Shown: one piece after another, positions 17,260 through 29,275 of the stretch | How the letters are laid out: every line of letters begins with the position of its first letter | How positions within the stretch are numbered: the stretch's first letter is position 1 | From: Pseudomonas fluorescens | GTDB taxonomy: Bacteria > Pseudomonadota > Gammaproteobacteria > Pseudomonadales > Pseudomonadaceae | Length of the DNA: 64,000 nt | Reading direction: 5' to 3' | Assembly: GCF_002022275.1 (NCBI RefSeq) | Contig: NZ_MSDF01000054.1 | Coordinates: 85,737-149,736, forward strand | The notes under the pieces: model-generated | Databases searched by the model: none | What the model was told of the DNA's origin: nothing | The model's input: the letters and a program-made list of their open reading frames with translations, nothing else | Position numbers and translations under genes: made by a program

Positions 17260-18651
17260 ATGAGTGTGATCATCGCCTTGGCAGCCCTCGCGCTGCTGAT
17301 GCTCGCTGCCTACCGTGGCTACAGCGTTATCCTGTTTGCCCCCATCGCCGCCCTCGGCGCGGTGCTGCTCACCGACCCGTCCGCCGTCGCGCCTGCCTTC
17401 ACCGGGGTGTTCATGGAGAAAATGGTCGGTTTTATCAAACTGTATTTCCCGGTGTTCCTGCTCGGCGCCGTGTTCGGCAAGCTGATCGAGTTGTCGGGCT
17501 TTTCGCGCTCCATTGTCGCCGCCGCCATCCGCTTGCTCGGCACGCGCCAGGCCATGCTGGTGATTGTGCTGGTCTGCGCCTTGCTCACCTACGGCGGTGT
17601 GTCGCTGTTTGTGGTGGTGTTTGCGGTGTACCCGTTTGCCGCCGAGATGTTCCGCCAGAGCAACATCCCCAAACGCCTGATCCCGGCGACCATCGCCCTC
17701 GGCGCGTTTTCGTTCACCATGGACGCCCTGCCCGGCACCCCACAGATCCAGAACATCATCCCCAGCACCTTCTTCAACACCACCGCCTGGGCCGCGCCGT
17801 GGCTGGGTTTGATCGGCACGATTTTCGTGTTCTGCACCGGCATGCTCTACCTGGCGCGCCAACGCAACAAGGCTCAGCGCGCCGGGGAAGGCTATGGCAC
17901 CGAACTGCGTAACGAGCCGGAAACTGCAGACAACCTGGCGTTGCCCAACCCGTGGGTCGCGCTGTCGCCGCTGATTCTGGTGGGCGTGATGAACTTGCTG
18001 TTCACCCACTGGATCCCGCAGTGGTACGGCAAGACCCACAGCCTGGCCTTGCCGGGCATGAGCACGCCGGTGACCACTGAAATAGCCAAGCTGACGGCGA
18101 TCTGGGCGGTGCAGGCGGCGCTGCTGGTGGGCATCGTCATGGTGCTGGTGTTTGGCTGGTCGGCGATTAAAAGCAAGCTTGCCGAGGGCAGTAAAAGTGC
18201 CGTCAGCGGTGCGTTGCTGGCGGCGATGAATACGGCGTCGGAATACGGTTTTGGTGCAGTGATCGCCTCGTTGCCGGGCTTTCTGGTGCTCGCGGACTGG
18301 CTCAAGGGCATCCCCAACCCGCTGGTCAACGAAGCGATTACCGTGACCCTGCTGGCCGGTATCACCGGTTCCGCGTCGGGCGGCATGAGCATCGCCCTGG
18401 CGGCGATGTCCGAGAGCTTTATTTCAGCGGCCCATGCGGCCAATATCCCCCTTGAAGTGCTGCACCGGGTCGCGGCCATGGCCAGCGGCGGCATGGACAC
18501 CCTGCCCCACAACGGCGCGGTGATCACGCTGCTGGCGGTCACCGGGCTGACCCACCGCGAAGCCTACAAGGACATTTTCGGCATCACGATCATCAAGACC
18601 CTTGCGGTGTTCGTGGTGATTGGTACTTTCTATGCCACCGGCATTGTGTGA
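17260..18651 (+). CDS. GntP-family permease (probable 3-hydroxybutyrate uptake)
   Basis: 463-residue inner-membrane transporter with about a dozen hydrophobic segments from the first residues on (MSVIIALAALALLMLAAYRG). The block FTMDALPGTPQIQN and the C-terminal MASGGMDTLPHNGAVIT are characteristic of the GntP/citrate-like permease superfamily. Its location between hbcR and bdhA, with a -24/-12 promoter in front, points to 3-hydroxybutyrate (or acetoacetate) rather than gluconate as substrate. Only 7 bases separate it from bdhA, so they are co-transcribed. Confidence 0.85.
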   Translation: MSVIIALAALALLMLAAYRGYSVILFAPIAALGAVLLTDPSAVAPAFTGVFMEKMVGFIKLYFPVFLLGAVFGKLIELSGFSRSIVAAAIRLLGTRQAMLVIVLVCALLTYGGVSLFVVVFAVYPFAAEMFRQSNIPKRLIPATIALGAFSFTMDALPGTPQIQNIIPSTFFNTTAWAAPWLGLIGTIFVFCTGMLYLARQRNKAQRAGEGYGTELRNEPETADNLALPNPWVALSPLILVGVMNLLFTHWIPQWYGKTHSLALPGMSTPVTTEIAKLTAIWAVQAALLVGIVMVLVFGWSAIKSKLAEGSKSAVSGALLAAMNTASEYGFGAVIASLPGFLVLADWLKGIPNPLVNEAITVTLLAGITGSASGGMSIALAAMSESFISAAHAANIPLEVLHRVAAMASGGMDTLPHNGAVITLLAVTGLTHREAYKDIFGITIIKTLAVFVVIGTFYATGIV

Positions 18652-18658
18652 GGTTTTC

Positions 18659-19432
18659 ATGACGACATTGAACGGCAAGACCGCCCTGGTTACCGGCTCC
18701 ACCAGCGGCATCGGTTTGGGCATCGCGCTGAGCCTGGCAAAGGCCGGGGCGAACCTGATTCTCAACGGCTTCGGCGACGCCAGCGCGGTGGTCGCCCAGG
18801 TGCAGGCATTGGGCGGCAAGGTCGGCCATCACCCGGCGGACGTCAGCGACCCGGCGCAGATTGCTGACATGCTCGCCTATGCCGAGCGTGAGTTCGGTGG
18901 CGTGGATATTCTGGTCAACAACGCCGGCATCCAGCATGTGGCGGCGGTGGAGGACTTCCCGGCCGAGCGTTGGGATTCGATCATCGCGATCAACCTGTCG
19001 TCGGTGTTCCACAGCACGCGCCTGAGCTTGCCGGGCATGAAAGCCAAGGGTTGGGGGCGGATTGTGAATATCGCCTCGGTGCATGGCCAGGTGGGCTCAG
19101 TGGGCAAGGCCGCCTATGTGGCGGCAAAACACGGCGTGATCGGTTTGACCAAGGTGGTGGGCCTGGAAACCGCCACCACCAACGTGACCTGCAACGCCAT
19201 CTGCCCGGGCTGGGTGCTGACGCCGCTGGTGCAAAAGCAGATTGATGACCGCGTGGCCAAGGGCGTTGACCCGCAGCAGGCGCAGCATGATTTGCTGGCG
19301 GAGAAGCAGCCGTCGCTGGAATTTGTAACGCCGCCGCAGTTGGGTGAGCTCGTGCTGTTTTTGTGCAGTGAAGCAGGCGCCCAGGTGCGCGGTGCGGCGT
19401 GGAATATTGATGGCGGCTGGTTGGCCCAATAG
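18659..19432 (+). CDS. bdhA: 3-hydroxybutyrate dehydrogenase
   Basis: 257-residue classical short-chain dehydrogenase: cofactor motif TGSTSGIGLG, NNAGIQH, and catalytic Tyr/Lys in YVAAK. NICPGWVLTPLVQKQI followed by a lid region (QAQHDLLAEKQPSLEFVTP) matches NAD-dependent D-3-hydroxybutyrate dehydrogenase, which forms acetoacetate. The ATG at 18659 is used; the frame open to 18620 overlaps the permease gene. The next gene activates acetoacetate, completing the pathway. Confidence 0.88.
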   Translation: MTTLNGKTALVTGSTSGIGLGIALSLAKAGANLILNGFGDASAVVAQVQALGGKVGHHPADVSDPAQIADMLAYAEREFGGVDILVNNAGIQHVAAVEDFPAERWDSIIAINLSSVFHSTRLSLPGMKAKGWGRIVNIASVHGQVGSVGKAAYVAAKHGVIGLTKVVGLETATTNVTCNAICPGWVLTPLVQKQIDDRVAKGVDPQQAQHDLLAEKQPSLEFVTPPQLGELVLFLCSEAGAQVRGAAWNIDGGWLAQ

Positions 19433-19452
19433 ATCAAACACCAAAGATCGAA

Positions 19453-19541
19453 TGTGGGAGCTGGCTTGCCTGCGATAGCGGTGTGTCAGTGATTGAATTG
19501 TGAACTGGCCCACCGCCATCGCAGGCAAGCCAGCTCCCACA
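19453..19541. repeat. REP pair (GCTGGCTTG type)
   Basis: Inverted arms with GTGGGAGCTGGCTTGCCTGC and a ~36-base centre, between bdhA and the acetoacetyl-CoA synthetase gene. Confidence 0.85.
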
Positions 19542-19580
19542 GTTTTGATTTGTGTAGGCTCAAGAACAAGAGGCAGCTTT

Positions 19581-21539
<1,959 letters not shown>

Positions 21540-21676
21540 AAGGATTCAGCCCCAGCGCACTCATTTGAAGAAAAAAACCCAAGGCGTGCTATTTTCCGAG
21601 GGGTAGTCAGCCGTTCCCGACTCGCGGGATAATCGGGCTCTGTCATTTTTCAAAGTGTTACGCGTAGGGCTTTTTC

Positions 21677-24211
21677 ATGAATGGAACATCCACCGGCAGC
21701 GCCGCCGCACTGATCGCGCGGCTGGATTGGGCGCACAGCCCACTCGGTGAGGCCAATGACTGGCCGCAAAGCCTGCGCACAGCGGTCGACATCGTCGTTC
21801 ACTCGCCGATGCCCATGTTGCTGCTGTGGGGCGATCAACTCATCCAACTGTATAACGACAGTTTTGCCGTGCTGGTGGGCAGCAAGCACCCTGGCGCGCT
21901 CGGCCAGGCCACGCATGAAACCTGGCCGGAGCTGCAAAGCTTTACCGCGCCGGTCTATGAAGCCGTCCTCACAGGCCAGGTGCGCACTTTCAGCGAAAAG
22001 CGCTTTGTGCTGCAGCGCAATAATCGCGACACCGACATCTGGCTCGACCTGACCTACAGCCCGGTCCGCGATGAAAGTGGCCGCGTGGCCGGCATCTTGA
22101 TCACGGCCATCGAAACCAACGAGCGCCGCAGCAAAACCCTCGAACTGCAACAGCGCTCCGAAGACAGCCTCAAGGCCCAGCACAACACCGAACAACGCTT
22201 GCAGCTCGCCCTGGCCGCTACCGACGCGGTGGGTACCTGGGACTGGGACATCGGCGAAGACCGCTTTATCGCCGACGCTCACTTCGCCTACCTGCACGGC
22301 GTCGACCCCAGTGATGCGGGCCTTTTGCCCATCAGCGACTACCTGCAGGGCGTGCACCCCGAAGACCGTGGCATGGTCGCGCGCAGCATCAAGCATTGCA
22401 TCACCTTTGGCACCGAATACGCCGAGGAATACCGCCTGCTGCAAGCCGACGGCCAGGTGCGCTGGGTGTTTGCCAGGGGCCGCTGCTACAAAGACGCGCA
22501 AGGCCGCCCGGCGCGTTTTCTCGGCGCAGCACTGGACCTCACCGAGCGCAAACACACCGAGCAGGCGTTGCGCCAGAGCCAGACTGAACTGCAGCTGATC
22601 ATCAACGCGATGCCGGTGCTCATCGGCTATGTCGACCACGAGCAACGCTTTCGCTTGAACAACAGTGCCTATCTGGATTGGTACGGCATGACGCCGCAGG
22701 AACTGTACGGCAAGACCATCCGCGAAGTGCTCGGCGACGACGTGTATTCCGGGCGCGAGGACAAAATCGCCGCCGCGCTCAAGGGCAAAGCCTGCAGCTT
22801 CATGACCATCACTCCGCACCGCGACGGCCGCCCGCGTCATGCGCTGATGAAGTACCTGCCACGCTTCAGCAACGACGGGGCGGTGAATGGTTTCTACATT
22901 TTTGTGATTGATGAGACCGAGCGCAAACTCACCGAAGAAGCCCTGCGCCACCTCAATGAGAACCTTGAGGAACGCGTGGCCCAGCGCACCCAGGCGCTGG
23001 CCGAGGCCAACCAGCGCCTGCAGAACGAGATGTTCGAGCGCGAGCGCGCTGAAGATGCGCTGCGCCATGCGCAGAAAATGGAAGCGGTGGGCCAGCTCAC
23101 CGGCGGCATCGCCCATGACTTCAACAACATGCTGACCGGCATCATCGGCAGCCTGGACCTGATGCAACGCTATATTGCCGCTGGGCGCAGTGATGAAATC
23201 GGCCGGTTTACCGACGCAGCCGTATCCTCCGCCCATCGCGCCGCCGCCCTCACCCACCGGTTGCTGGCGTTTTCACGGCGCCAGTCACTGGACCGTCGCC
23301 CGCTTGACCCGAATCAGTTGGTGGCGTCTCTCGAAGACTTGTTTCGACGCACCAAAGGCGCGCACATCGGGCTCAAGGTGCAACTGGGCCGAGACATCTG
23401 GCCGGTCAACACCGACGCCAGCCAGCTGGAAAACGCCCTGCTCAACCTGGTGATCAACGCCCGCGATGCGATGCCCGATGGCGGCGAAATCCTTATCGAA
23501 ACCGCCAACAGCTACCTGGACGGTACCGACATCACCACGCTGGAGCCGGTCAAGGCCGGTGATTACGTGATGCTTGGCGTGTGCGACAACGGCACCGGCA
23601 TGGCGCCGAAAATTCTGGCCAAGGCCTTCGACCCGTTCTTCACCACCAAGCCGATCGGCCAAGGCACAGGCCTGGGGCTGTCAATGATCTACGGGTTTGC
23701 CCAGCAATCCGGTGGCCATGTGACGATTCAAAGCGAACCCGGCCAAGGCACCTGTGTGCGCCTGTATTTGCCGCGTTTGTATGGCACCGCGCTGGAAAGC
23801 AGCTTGCCCGAGCATTTGAGCGAAGCGCCCCTGGCCCTCGCCGGTGAAGCGGTGGTGGTGGTCGAGGATGATCCGGCCGTGCGCATGCTGGTGGTCAATG
23901 TGCTCGACGAACTGGGCTACACCGCGCACCAGGCGGCGGATGCGCGCGCCGCGCTGCCATTGCTGGAGTCGGATTTACGCGTGGATTTGCTGGTCACCGA
24001 CGTCGGCCTGCCCGGCATGAATGGGCGGCAACTGGCGGAAATCGCCCGTCAACATCGCCCGGGGCTGCGTGTGTTGTTCATGACCGGTTACGCCGAGAAA
24101 GCCGCCGAGCGTCAGGGTTTTCTCGAGGAGGGCATGGACATGGTGGCCAAGCCGTTCTCCATCGACCTGCTGGCGACAAAAATCCGCAGCATGATCAACG
24201 TCGTCGAGTGA
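21677..24211 (+). CDS. PAS-containing hybrid sensor histidine kinase
   Basis: 844 residues with no membrane segment. There are three PAS/PAC-like regions: ~15-150, ~170-295 (GTWDWDIGEDRF ... RPARFLGAALDLTERK) and ~300-415 (LIINAMPVLIGYVDHEQ ... FVIDETERK). A coiled coil ~415-465 precedes the phospho-acceptor H-box GGIAHDFNNML, then HATPase motifs NLVINARDAM, DNGTGM and GTGLGLSM. The last ~120 residues are a receiver domain (VVVVEDDPAV, phospho-Asp in LLVTDVGLPGMNG, Lys in VAKPFS). The architecture indicates a cytosolic sensor of a small ligand or redox state. No separate response regulator gene is adjacent, so the output partner is unknown. Confidence 0.88.
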   Translation: MNGTSTGSAAALIARLDWAHSPLGEANDWPQSLRTAVDIVVHSPMPMLLLWGDQLIQLYNDSFAVLVGSKHPGALGQATHETWPELQSFTAPVYEAVLTGQVRTFSEKRFVLQRNNRDTDIWLDLTYSPVRDESGRVAGILITAIETNERRSKTLELQQRSEDSLKAQHNTEQRLQLALAATDAVGTWDWDIGEDRFIADAHFAYLHGVDPSDAGLLPISDYLQGVHPEDRGMVARSIKHCITFGTEYAEEYRLLQADGQVRWVFARGRCYKDAQGRPARFLGAALDLTERKHTEQALRQSQTELQLIINAMPVLIGYVDHEQRFRLNNSAYLDWYGMTPQELYGKTIREVLGDDVYSGREDKIAAALKGKACSFMTITPHRDGRPRHALMKYLPRFSNDGAVNGFYIFVIDETERKLTEEALRHLNENLEERVAQRTQALAEANQRLQNEMFERERAEDALRHAQKMEAVGQLTGGIAHDFNNMLTGIIGSLDLMQRYIAAGRSDEIGRFTDAAVSSAHRAAALTHRLLAFSRRQSLDRRPLDPNQLVASLEDLFRRTKGAHIGLKVQLGRDIWPVNTDASQLENALLNLVINARDAMPDGGEILIETANSYLDGTDITTLEPVKAGDYVMLGVCDNGTGMAPKILAKAFDPFFTTKPIGQGTGLGLSMIYGFAQQSGGHVTIQSEPGQGTCVRLYLPRLYGTALESSLPEHLSEAPLALAGEAVVVVEDDPAVRMLVVNVLDELGYTAHQAADARAALPLLESDLRVDLLVTDVGLPGMNGRQLAEIARQHRPGLRVLFMTGYAEKAAERQGFLEEGMDMVAKPFSIDLLATKIRSMINVVE

Positions 24212-24261
24212 CTTCAGGCATAATCGCGCGCCCTTCCGTTTGACCGTTGCAAGGTAACAAG

Positions 24262-24537
24262 ATGAAAGCCCAAGCCCGTCACATCCTGGTAAAAACCGCC
24301 GAAGAAGCCGAACAGCTCAAGCAGCGCATCGCCAAGGGCGAGGCCTTTGATGTGTTGGCCAAAAAGTATTCCACCTGCCCGTCGGGCAAGCGCGGTGGTG
24401 ACCTGGGCGAGGTGCGCCCGGGGCAGATGGTGGGGGCGATTGATGCGGTGATTTTCAAGAAGCCGCTGCGCGTTGTGCATGGCCCGATAAAAAGCAAATT
24501 CGGGTATCACCTGGTGCAAGTGTTCTACCGGGATTAA
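24262..24537 (+). CDS. Parvulin peptidyl-prolyl isomerase (second copy)
   Basis: 91-residue single-domain parvulin: KAQARHILVKTAEEAEQLKQRI, FDVLAKKYSTCPSGKRGGDLG and FGYHLVQVFY. It resembles the 93-residue protein encoded at 9483 in length and layout but is more basic. The ATG at 24262 is preceded by AAGGT. The next gene starts 94 bases later on the same strand. Confidence 0.9.
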   Translation: MKAQARHILVKTAEEAEQLKQRIAKGEAFDVLAKKYSTCPSGKRGGDLGEVRPGQMVGAIDAVIFKKPLRVVHGPIKSKFGYHLVQVFYRD

Positions 24538-24631
24538 TACGCCCGTATTGCTACCTTGCGGAGAGACATAAGTACGGCCAGATTGTTGTCCACACCTCCT
24601 ACCTTGAAGCCTTACATACGGACCAGGGACG

Positions 24632-27600
24632 ATGGCTGTGGATGTCACAAAAATACGACAATCAACTATTCTCGGCGCGCTCAACGCGTTGCATATTCCA
24701 GATGCAGCAGCAACACCGGGCGACCAGGCACGCCAATTTTTCCGACATTTTCTGGCCGACGCCAATACGGCTGCGTTGCACGCAAGCGATTTCTATAAAG
24801 GCCTGGATTGGAGCGATGCAAACGCCCTGCCCGGGCTGTTCAGGTTCAAGCCGTTTCAAACCCTGCTCGGCACAGCGGTGAATATCCCGGCTGAGAAAAT
24901 GACCTTTTCTCTGTCGCTGGAATTGCTCTACAAGGTGTCTGCCGCAATATGGCACCAGGCCCTTCCCACTCTGACCTACCCGACCATCATTCTCGACAGT
25001 ACGGCAAGGCAGCGTTTCAAAGACAGCTTGAAGAACAGTCAACATTTAAAGAGCGAGGCTTACCCGCTGGAGCCCGCAGCCCATGAGCTGATTGCGAACA
25101 TTATCGATGCCTACCATGTTCGCAGGTTCCAGAAACTGGAACTGAATGCGCTGAACCTTAACCAGCACGACCCGCTGGACATTTTGAAGAATCAGCCGCG
25201 ATTTTCATCCCGGGTTCAGCAAGAGATTACCCGCTTCATCAGTGCCCCGTTGAAGGCCGAATCGCATTCGATCTTCTACTCGGCGATCGTCCATGGCTAC
25301 GTGGAGGATGGCACCCTTATCTCTACAAGCTCCATTGCGGCGCTGGTCAAAGACTATTTGCTGACGGGCGTCAGGCCCCACGAACACGCAGGCAAGCCGT
25401 GGGCATCGATGCAGGTTTCCGTCTATGAAGACGCACACGTCAGGGCCGGAGACGGCACCGACCGGGTCAACCCTGAAGACCTGCTGAAGAGTTCACCCAT
25501 CAATTACAGTGACTTCACACTCCATCCGTTCACACCTGTCAGCCTCACCGCATTCGACGACTTTCTGCAGCGGCTTGACGAGCTCTCATCCCTCTATAGA
25601 CAGGATATCGAACGCTATTGGGCATCGGTGTCCGCGGATGCCGGGGCCAAGAAAGTCTGGGTCGATCACCTCAAGCACTACATAGAAACCGAGGCTCGCC
25701 TCAGGCTGGCAGATGGCACGCTCACACTGAAGAGTCACATACTGATTACTCGGATACTCAGTCACCCCACGGCGCAAACGCCGCAGACTCAAACCGCCGC
25801 CAGCGGCGTCGACACTTATACCTGCGCCCTCGTAGACCGGTCCAATGGCAGGGCATTTGCGATCAATGGCTCGTTTCTGCTGGAGCAACAAGACGCCGCT
25901 GGAGAGCAGTGCCCGCTGGTGGTGTTCAACCTGGACGCAGGCGCGACCGAGTTTGCAAGCTGGGCAGCGTTCGAACAGCACCTGTTGGCGCAGATGGAGG
26001 ACGATGACAGACGCCCACGACTGCTGGAGCGTCTGAGCAAGAAAAATGCCGCCGCCGTTCTTGCGATTTATACCCGACAACCCGACCGGTTGGGCCTGGA
26101 AAAGACGCCAGTCACCTCTGCGATCATTGGCCATATGGTTGACGGTTTATTAGCGCAGCAGCGGGACGATTTCTTGCTCAATTTCGATTACGCAAAGAGA
26201 ACCTCCCTGCATCAAGGGCTCAAGCTGTTTTGCAACGATCTCGATCCCTGTCTGGCTTCTACACTGCGTAAAAAACACAGTTCATTAAGCGCGTTGCGTC
26301 ACACACGCGCGCTTGAGCAACTTCCGGGTAAAGCACTGTCTGACGCTTTGGCGCTGTCCGCCACGCCACTGAAACATGAGTTTTCCACAATCGACCTGAG
26401 CACATCGCCCTTTGTCTTTTCCGACGTTGATGTTCTGTACCTGAACGATGGCGCATGCAGGGACTTGATGGTCAAGAAGCTGGGCTCGGAGGACGTGACC
26501 CATACCGTAAAAAGTGTCCTGGATAATATCCAGACCCATTTCCCGGCTGATATGCCTGTCACGGTTTCCCTCAGTGCGCTTATCCTGAAACGCATCAGCG
26601 ATTACCGGGACAATCTCCGGGGCCGGGTATGGCAGTCACCCGGCAGTTATCGGCATAACTTCCACTATTTTCAAACTCTCAAAGGGCAGCTCCCGAACGG
26701 CTCAACACGCTCGCAGACAGACAGCGCAGCCCTTACGCTACTGGGCCTGCACAAACGGAGTCAGGAGCAGATCCATCCGTATTATTCATCGAGAGAATTG
26801 ACCAAAGCACAAGGCCAATCCGCAGCACTGGTGTCTGTTTCGCGCGACGAAATCAACGTTACGCACCCTGCCATTGACTTAGCAGCACTGGCCACTTACT
26901 TGAGTGCGGACTTACTGGCAAACGTTACTTGCGCAACAGCGGCTCAATCGCCTTATCACGAATTGCTGCTGGATTTGCCAGGCTTGCACCGGTTGGGAAA
27001 GGTGCTGATGGCGCACACGTCGGCATCAGCCCAAACACTGCCCGCCACTGCCGCGAGAGCACTCGCTGTTTGCGTGATTACTGACTATCTATACCCCCCT
27101 TCAGAGCAACAATCAGGTTACATCTGCGGGATGAACCTGAACAGTGTTGAATCAGGCGAAACGTCCTTCAATGCGCTGCGCGATGCGCTGAATGAACACC
27201 TTGAAAAGCGTTTCGCAGGCAGCACCGACAATGCAAGAACACTGGCTTTTACCCTACTCAGCGCACGCTATGCACCGGAATTGTTAGTCGTCAACGTCCC
27301 GGATGCGCTGCTGTATGGGCAGACCCTGGACAGTGTTCATCTGCGCCATGCCGTCGCGTGCATGGAAGCGACACAACCGTACTCTTCTGTGGGGTTGAGC
27401 TATCTGCAAATAGCCAGCGCCTACGCAAACGTTGACTACAGGGGTTTAAGTGAAAGCAAGAACATCGCCATTGCGCTGTTGAAACAACTCCCCACGCTCC
27501 ATTACGCCATGTGCCAAGGGGTGATCCGCGAAACCGATATCGCGTCGGTATCCCATGACAACAGCCTTAAGGCCATCGCCTATGTCACCGAACAAGAGGC

Positions 27601-29275
27601 GCTCGAAGCTCAGACCTTTACCCATCTGGTTCAGAAACCGCCTCGGCGTAAAGACATGGCCAGCGCTGAATTCAAAAAAAACTACCCGGGCGTGGACGCC
27701 GAACGCATCGTCCCGTTCACCGAAGTTGAATTGAAAAAGTACTTTCACGTTCATCCCATGCTGGCAGCGGACAGACATATCGGTCGACGCATGAGGATGA
27801 CCCTGTTGGAAAAATACATGTCTTGTGTGTCCGGCGTGGGTTTTACCGAGCAGGAACTCGGATTAAAACCCTACCCCCAGGGCGCTTGCCAATTGCAGGC
27901 ACGCTTTGACGGACAATTCGCCACGTATAAGCATAACTTTTTATCCGGGATGGTTTCACGCTTGGCGTCTGCGCTTCACGGCACACCCAGCCGGGATAGA
28001 AACCGCATACTGAAGGCCTACAAATTTATCAAGGTGTCGTTCAAAAACAGCGAGGACGCATGGGAAGAAAGCCACTTTGGACTGATCGCGCTGTATAAGG
28101 AAAGCGAGAGCGTGCAATACGCTTATGAAATTTTTTGCCCCTCGGGAACCATCAGGTCGCTGCCCCTCACCGCCAAGAGCCCCACCCGTATCCATGTCAC
28201 TTCTTCTCCTCCAACAGCAGATGCTTTATGGCATGAGTCCCCCTATCTCTATGTTCCACCGTTGAATGAGGGCGCCTATCTGCGGGGATCTCCTGATCAA
28301 AAAGAAAGCGCGCCGTACTTGATGGTCAGCTTCTACACCCTCGCACGCCAGACACGTGATATGACCCGAGAACAGAAGATTCAGTTGCTGAGTCAAAAAA
28401 TGGTCGACGCTGTATTCAGCCCCATCATGGCGCTTGTTTATCCAGACTTGAAAAGCCCCACCGCGTATGAAGCCCATAAAGAGCGTATGTTCGCGCGAGC
28501 GCAGTTGATGGCCAGCTTTGCGCTGCCGGGATATACGCTTTATCAAGATATAAAATCAGGCAAAGTAACGCTCGGCACGATTATCACCTCGGCCCTTGAA
28601 ATACTCAGCGTGTTGTTGCCTTTTGTGGGTCTGGGCATCAAGGCACTGAGTATCTCGATACATTTGGGGCGGGTTATTATTCTTTCCAAATCACTGAACC
28701 TGACGAAAACCGCGTTGACCGCCGCCAAGGCGATTCAACCACTGCACAGCGCGTTGCCGACTGTCCTTCTTCGCTCGTTAACGACCACCCATCCCGCGAG
28801 TGCGTTGAGCTTATTGTTTCAAATAGGGCACAAAGGCTTGCTGGGCCTTAAATACCTGCTCAAGTTCGCCCGCGCTGAATTGGCCAGTGGCGCGTCGTTG
28901 TCCAAAGGCATCCCGACGCGCTTTCTCCCTCCCCTGGATTACCGCCCGGTCCAGTCGCTTGATGTAAAAGCAATGCCCGGCCCAGCGTCTGGAAACAGTC
29001 ATTATTTTTTTAGACCCGACGCCGCTGCCACCGCAGGTCAATTGAATATACAGCAACAAATGAGACTTCAATCTTCGCACATTGACGTGTCGGACGTGTC
29101 CGCAGTCAACCATGTCTTCATTAAAAATGGCACTCTTTGCATCTCCCTCCAAGGCAACATGTTTACTGTCCGTAGAACACGTGAAAAAGACAAATTTCAA
29201 CTCTATAAAAACACGGAGAACGGCCCTTATGTGAAGTTCAATCACGCCAAAAGCAAGTGGGAAATAACATGCTGA
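24632..29275 (+). CDS. Large DUF6543-type toxin-like protein
   Basis: 1547 residues, no signal peptide. The N-terminal half (PGDQARQFFRHFLADAN..., FQTLLGTAVNIPAEKM) reads like the large DUF6543/'dermonecrotic toxin domain' proteins of pseudomonads; this is a pattern judgement. The middle has no recognised enzyme motif. Residues ~1290-1400 are strongly hydrophobic and could insert in a membrane (TLGTIITSALEILSVLLPFV, then ALSISIHLGRVIILS). The C-terminus ends in a small strand-rich unit (NGTLCISLQGNMFTVRR ... GPYVKFNHAKSKW). Base composition is visibly more AT-rich than the flanks. Its stop overlaps the start of a TcdB-like glycosyltransferase gene (ATGCTGA), so the two are made together. I infer a carrier or pore role for this protein; no export signal is visible. 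Confidence 0.7.
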   Translation: MAVDVTKIRQSTILGALNALHIPDAAATPGDQARQFFRHFLADANTAALHASDFYKGLDWSDANALPGLFRFKPFQTLLGTAVNIPAEKMTFSLSLELLYKVSAAIWHQALPTLTYPTIILDSTARQRFKDSLKNSQHLKSEAYPLEPAAHELIANIIDAYHVRRFQKLELNALNLNQHDPLDILKNQPRFSSRVQQEITRFISAPLKAESHSIFYSAIVHGYVEDGTLISTSSIAALVKDYLLTGVRPHEHAGKPWASMQVSVYEDAHVRAGDGTDRVNPEDLLKSSPINYSDFTLHPFTPVSLTAFDDFLQRLDELSSLYRQDIERYWASVSADAGAKKVWVDHLKHYIETEARLRLADGTLTLKSHILITRILSHPTAQTPQTQTAASGVDTYTCALVDRSNGRAFAINGSFLLEQQDAAGEQCPLVVFNLDAGATEFASWAAFEQHLLAQMEDDDRRPRLLERLSKKNAAAVLAIYTRQPDRLGLEKTPVTSAIIGHMVDGLLAQQRDDFLLNFDYAKRTSLHQGLKLFCNDLDPCLASTLRKKHSSLSALRHTRALEQLPGKALSDALALSATPLKHEFSTIDLSTSPFVFSDVDVLYLNDGACRDLMVKKLGSEDVTHTVKSVLDNIQTHFPADMPVTVSLSALILKRISDYRDNLRGRVWQSPGSYRHNFHYFQTLKGQLPNGSTRSQTDSAALTLLGLHKRSQEQIHPYYSSRELTKAQGQSAALVSVSRDEINVTHPAIDLAALATYLSADLLANVTCATAAQSPYHELLLDLPGLHRLGKVLMAHTSASAQTLPATAARALAVCVITDYLYPPSEQQSGYICGMNLNSVESGETSFNALRDALNEHLEKRFAGSTDNARTLAFTLLSARYAPELLVVNVPDALLYGQTLDSVHLRHAVACMEATQPYSSVGLSYLQIASAYANVDYRGLSESKNIAIALLKQLPTLHYAMCQGVIRETDIASVSHDNSLKAIAYVTEQEALEAQTFTHLVQKPPRRKDMASAEFKKNYPGVDAERIVPFTEVELKKYFHVHPMLAADRHIGRRMRMTLLEKYMSCVSGVGFTEQELGLKPYPQGACQLQARFDGQFATYKHNFLSGMVSRLASALHGTPSRDRNRILKAYKFIKVSFKNSEDAWEESHFGLIALYKESESVQYAYEIFCPSGTIRSLPLTAKSPTRIHVTSSPPTADALWHESPYLYVPPLNEGAYLRGSPDQKESAPYLMVSFYTLARQTRDMTREQKIQLLSQKMVDAVFSPIMALVYPDLKSPTAYEAHKERMFARAQLMASFALPGYTLYQDIKSGKVTLGTIITSALEILSVLLPFVGLGIKALSISIHLGRVIILSKSLNLTKTALTAAKAIQPLHSALPTVLLRSLTTTHPASALSLLFQIGHKGLLGLKYLLKFARAELASGASLSKGIPTRFLPPLDYRPVQSLDVKAMPGPASGNSHYFFRPDAAATAGQLNIQQQMRLQSSHIDVSDVSAVNHVFIKNGTLCISLQGNMFTVRRTREKDKFQLYKNTENGPYVKFNHAKSKWEITC

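Noticed and set aside
24556..24798. 80-aa frame overlapping the start of the large toxin-like gene
   Set aside because: No ribosome site or motif, and it overlaps the supported 1547-codon frame for more than half its length.
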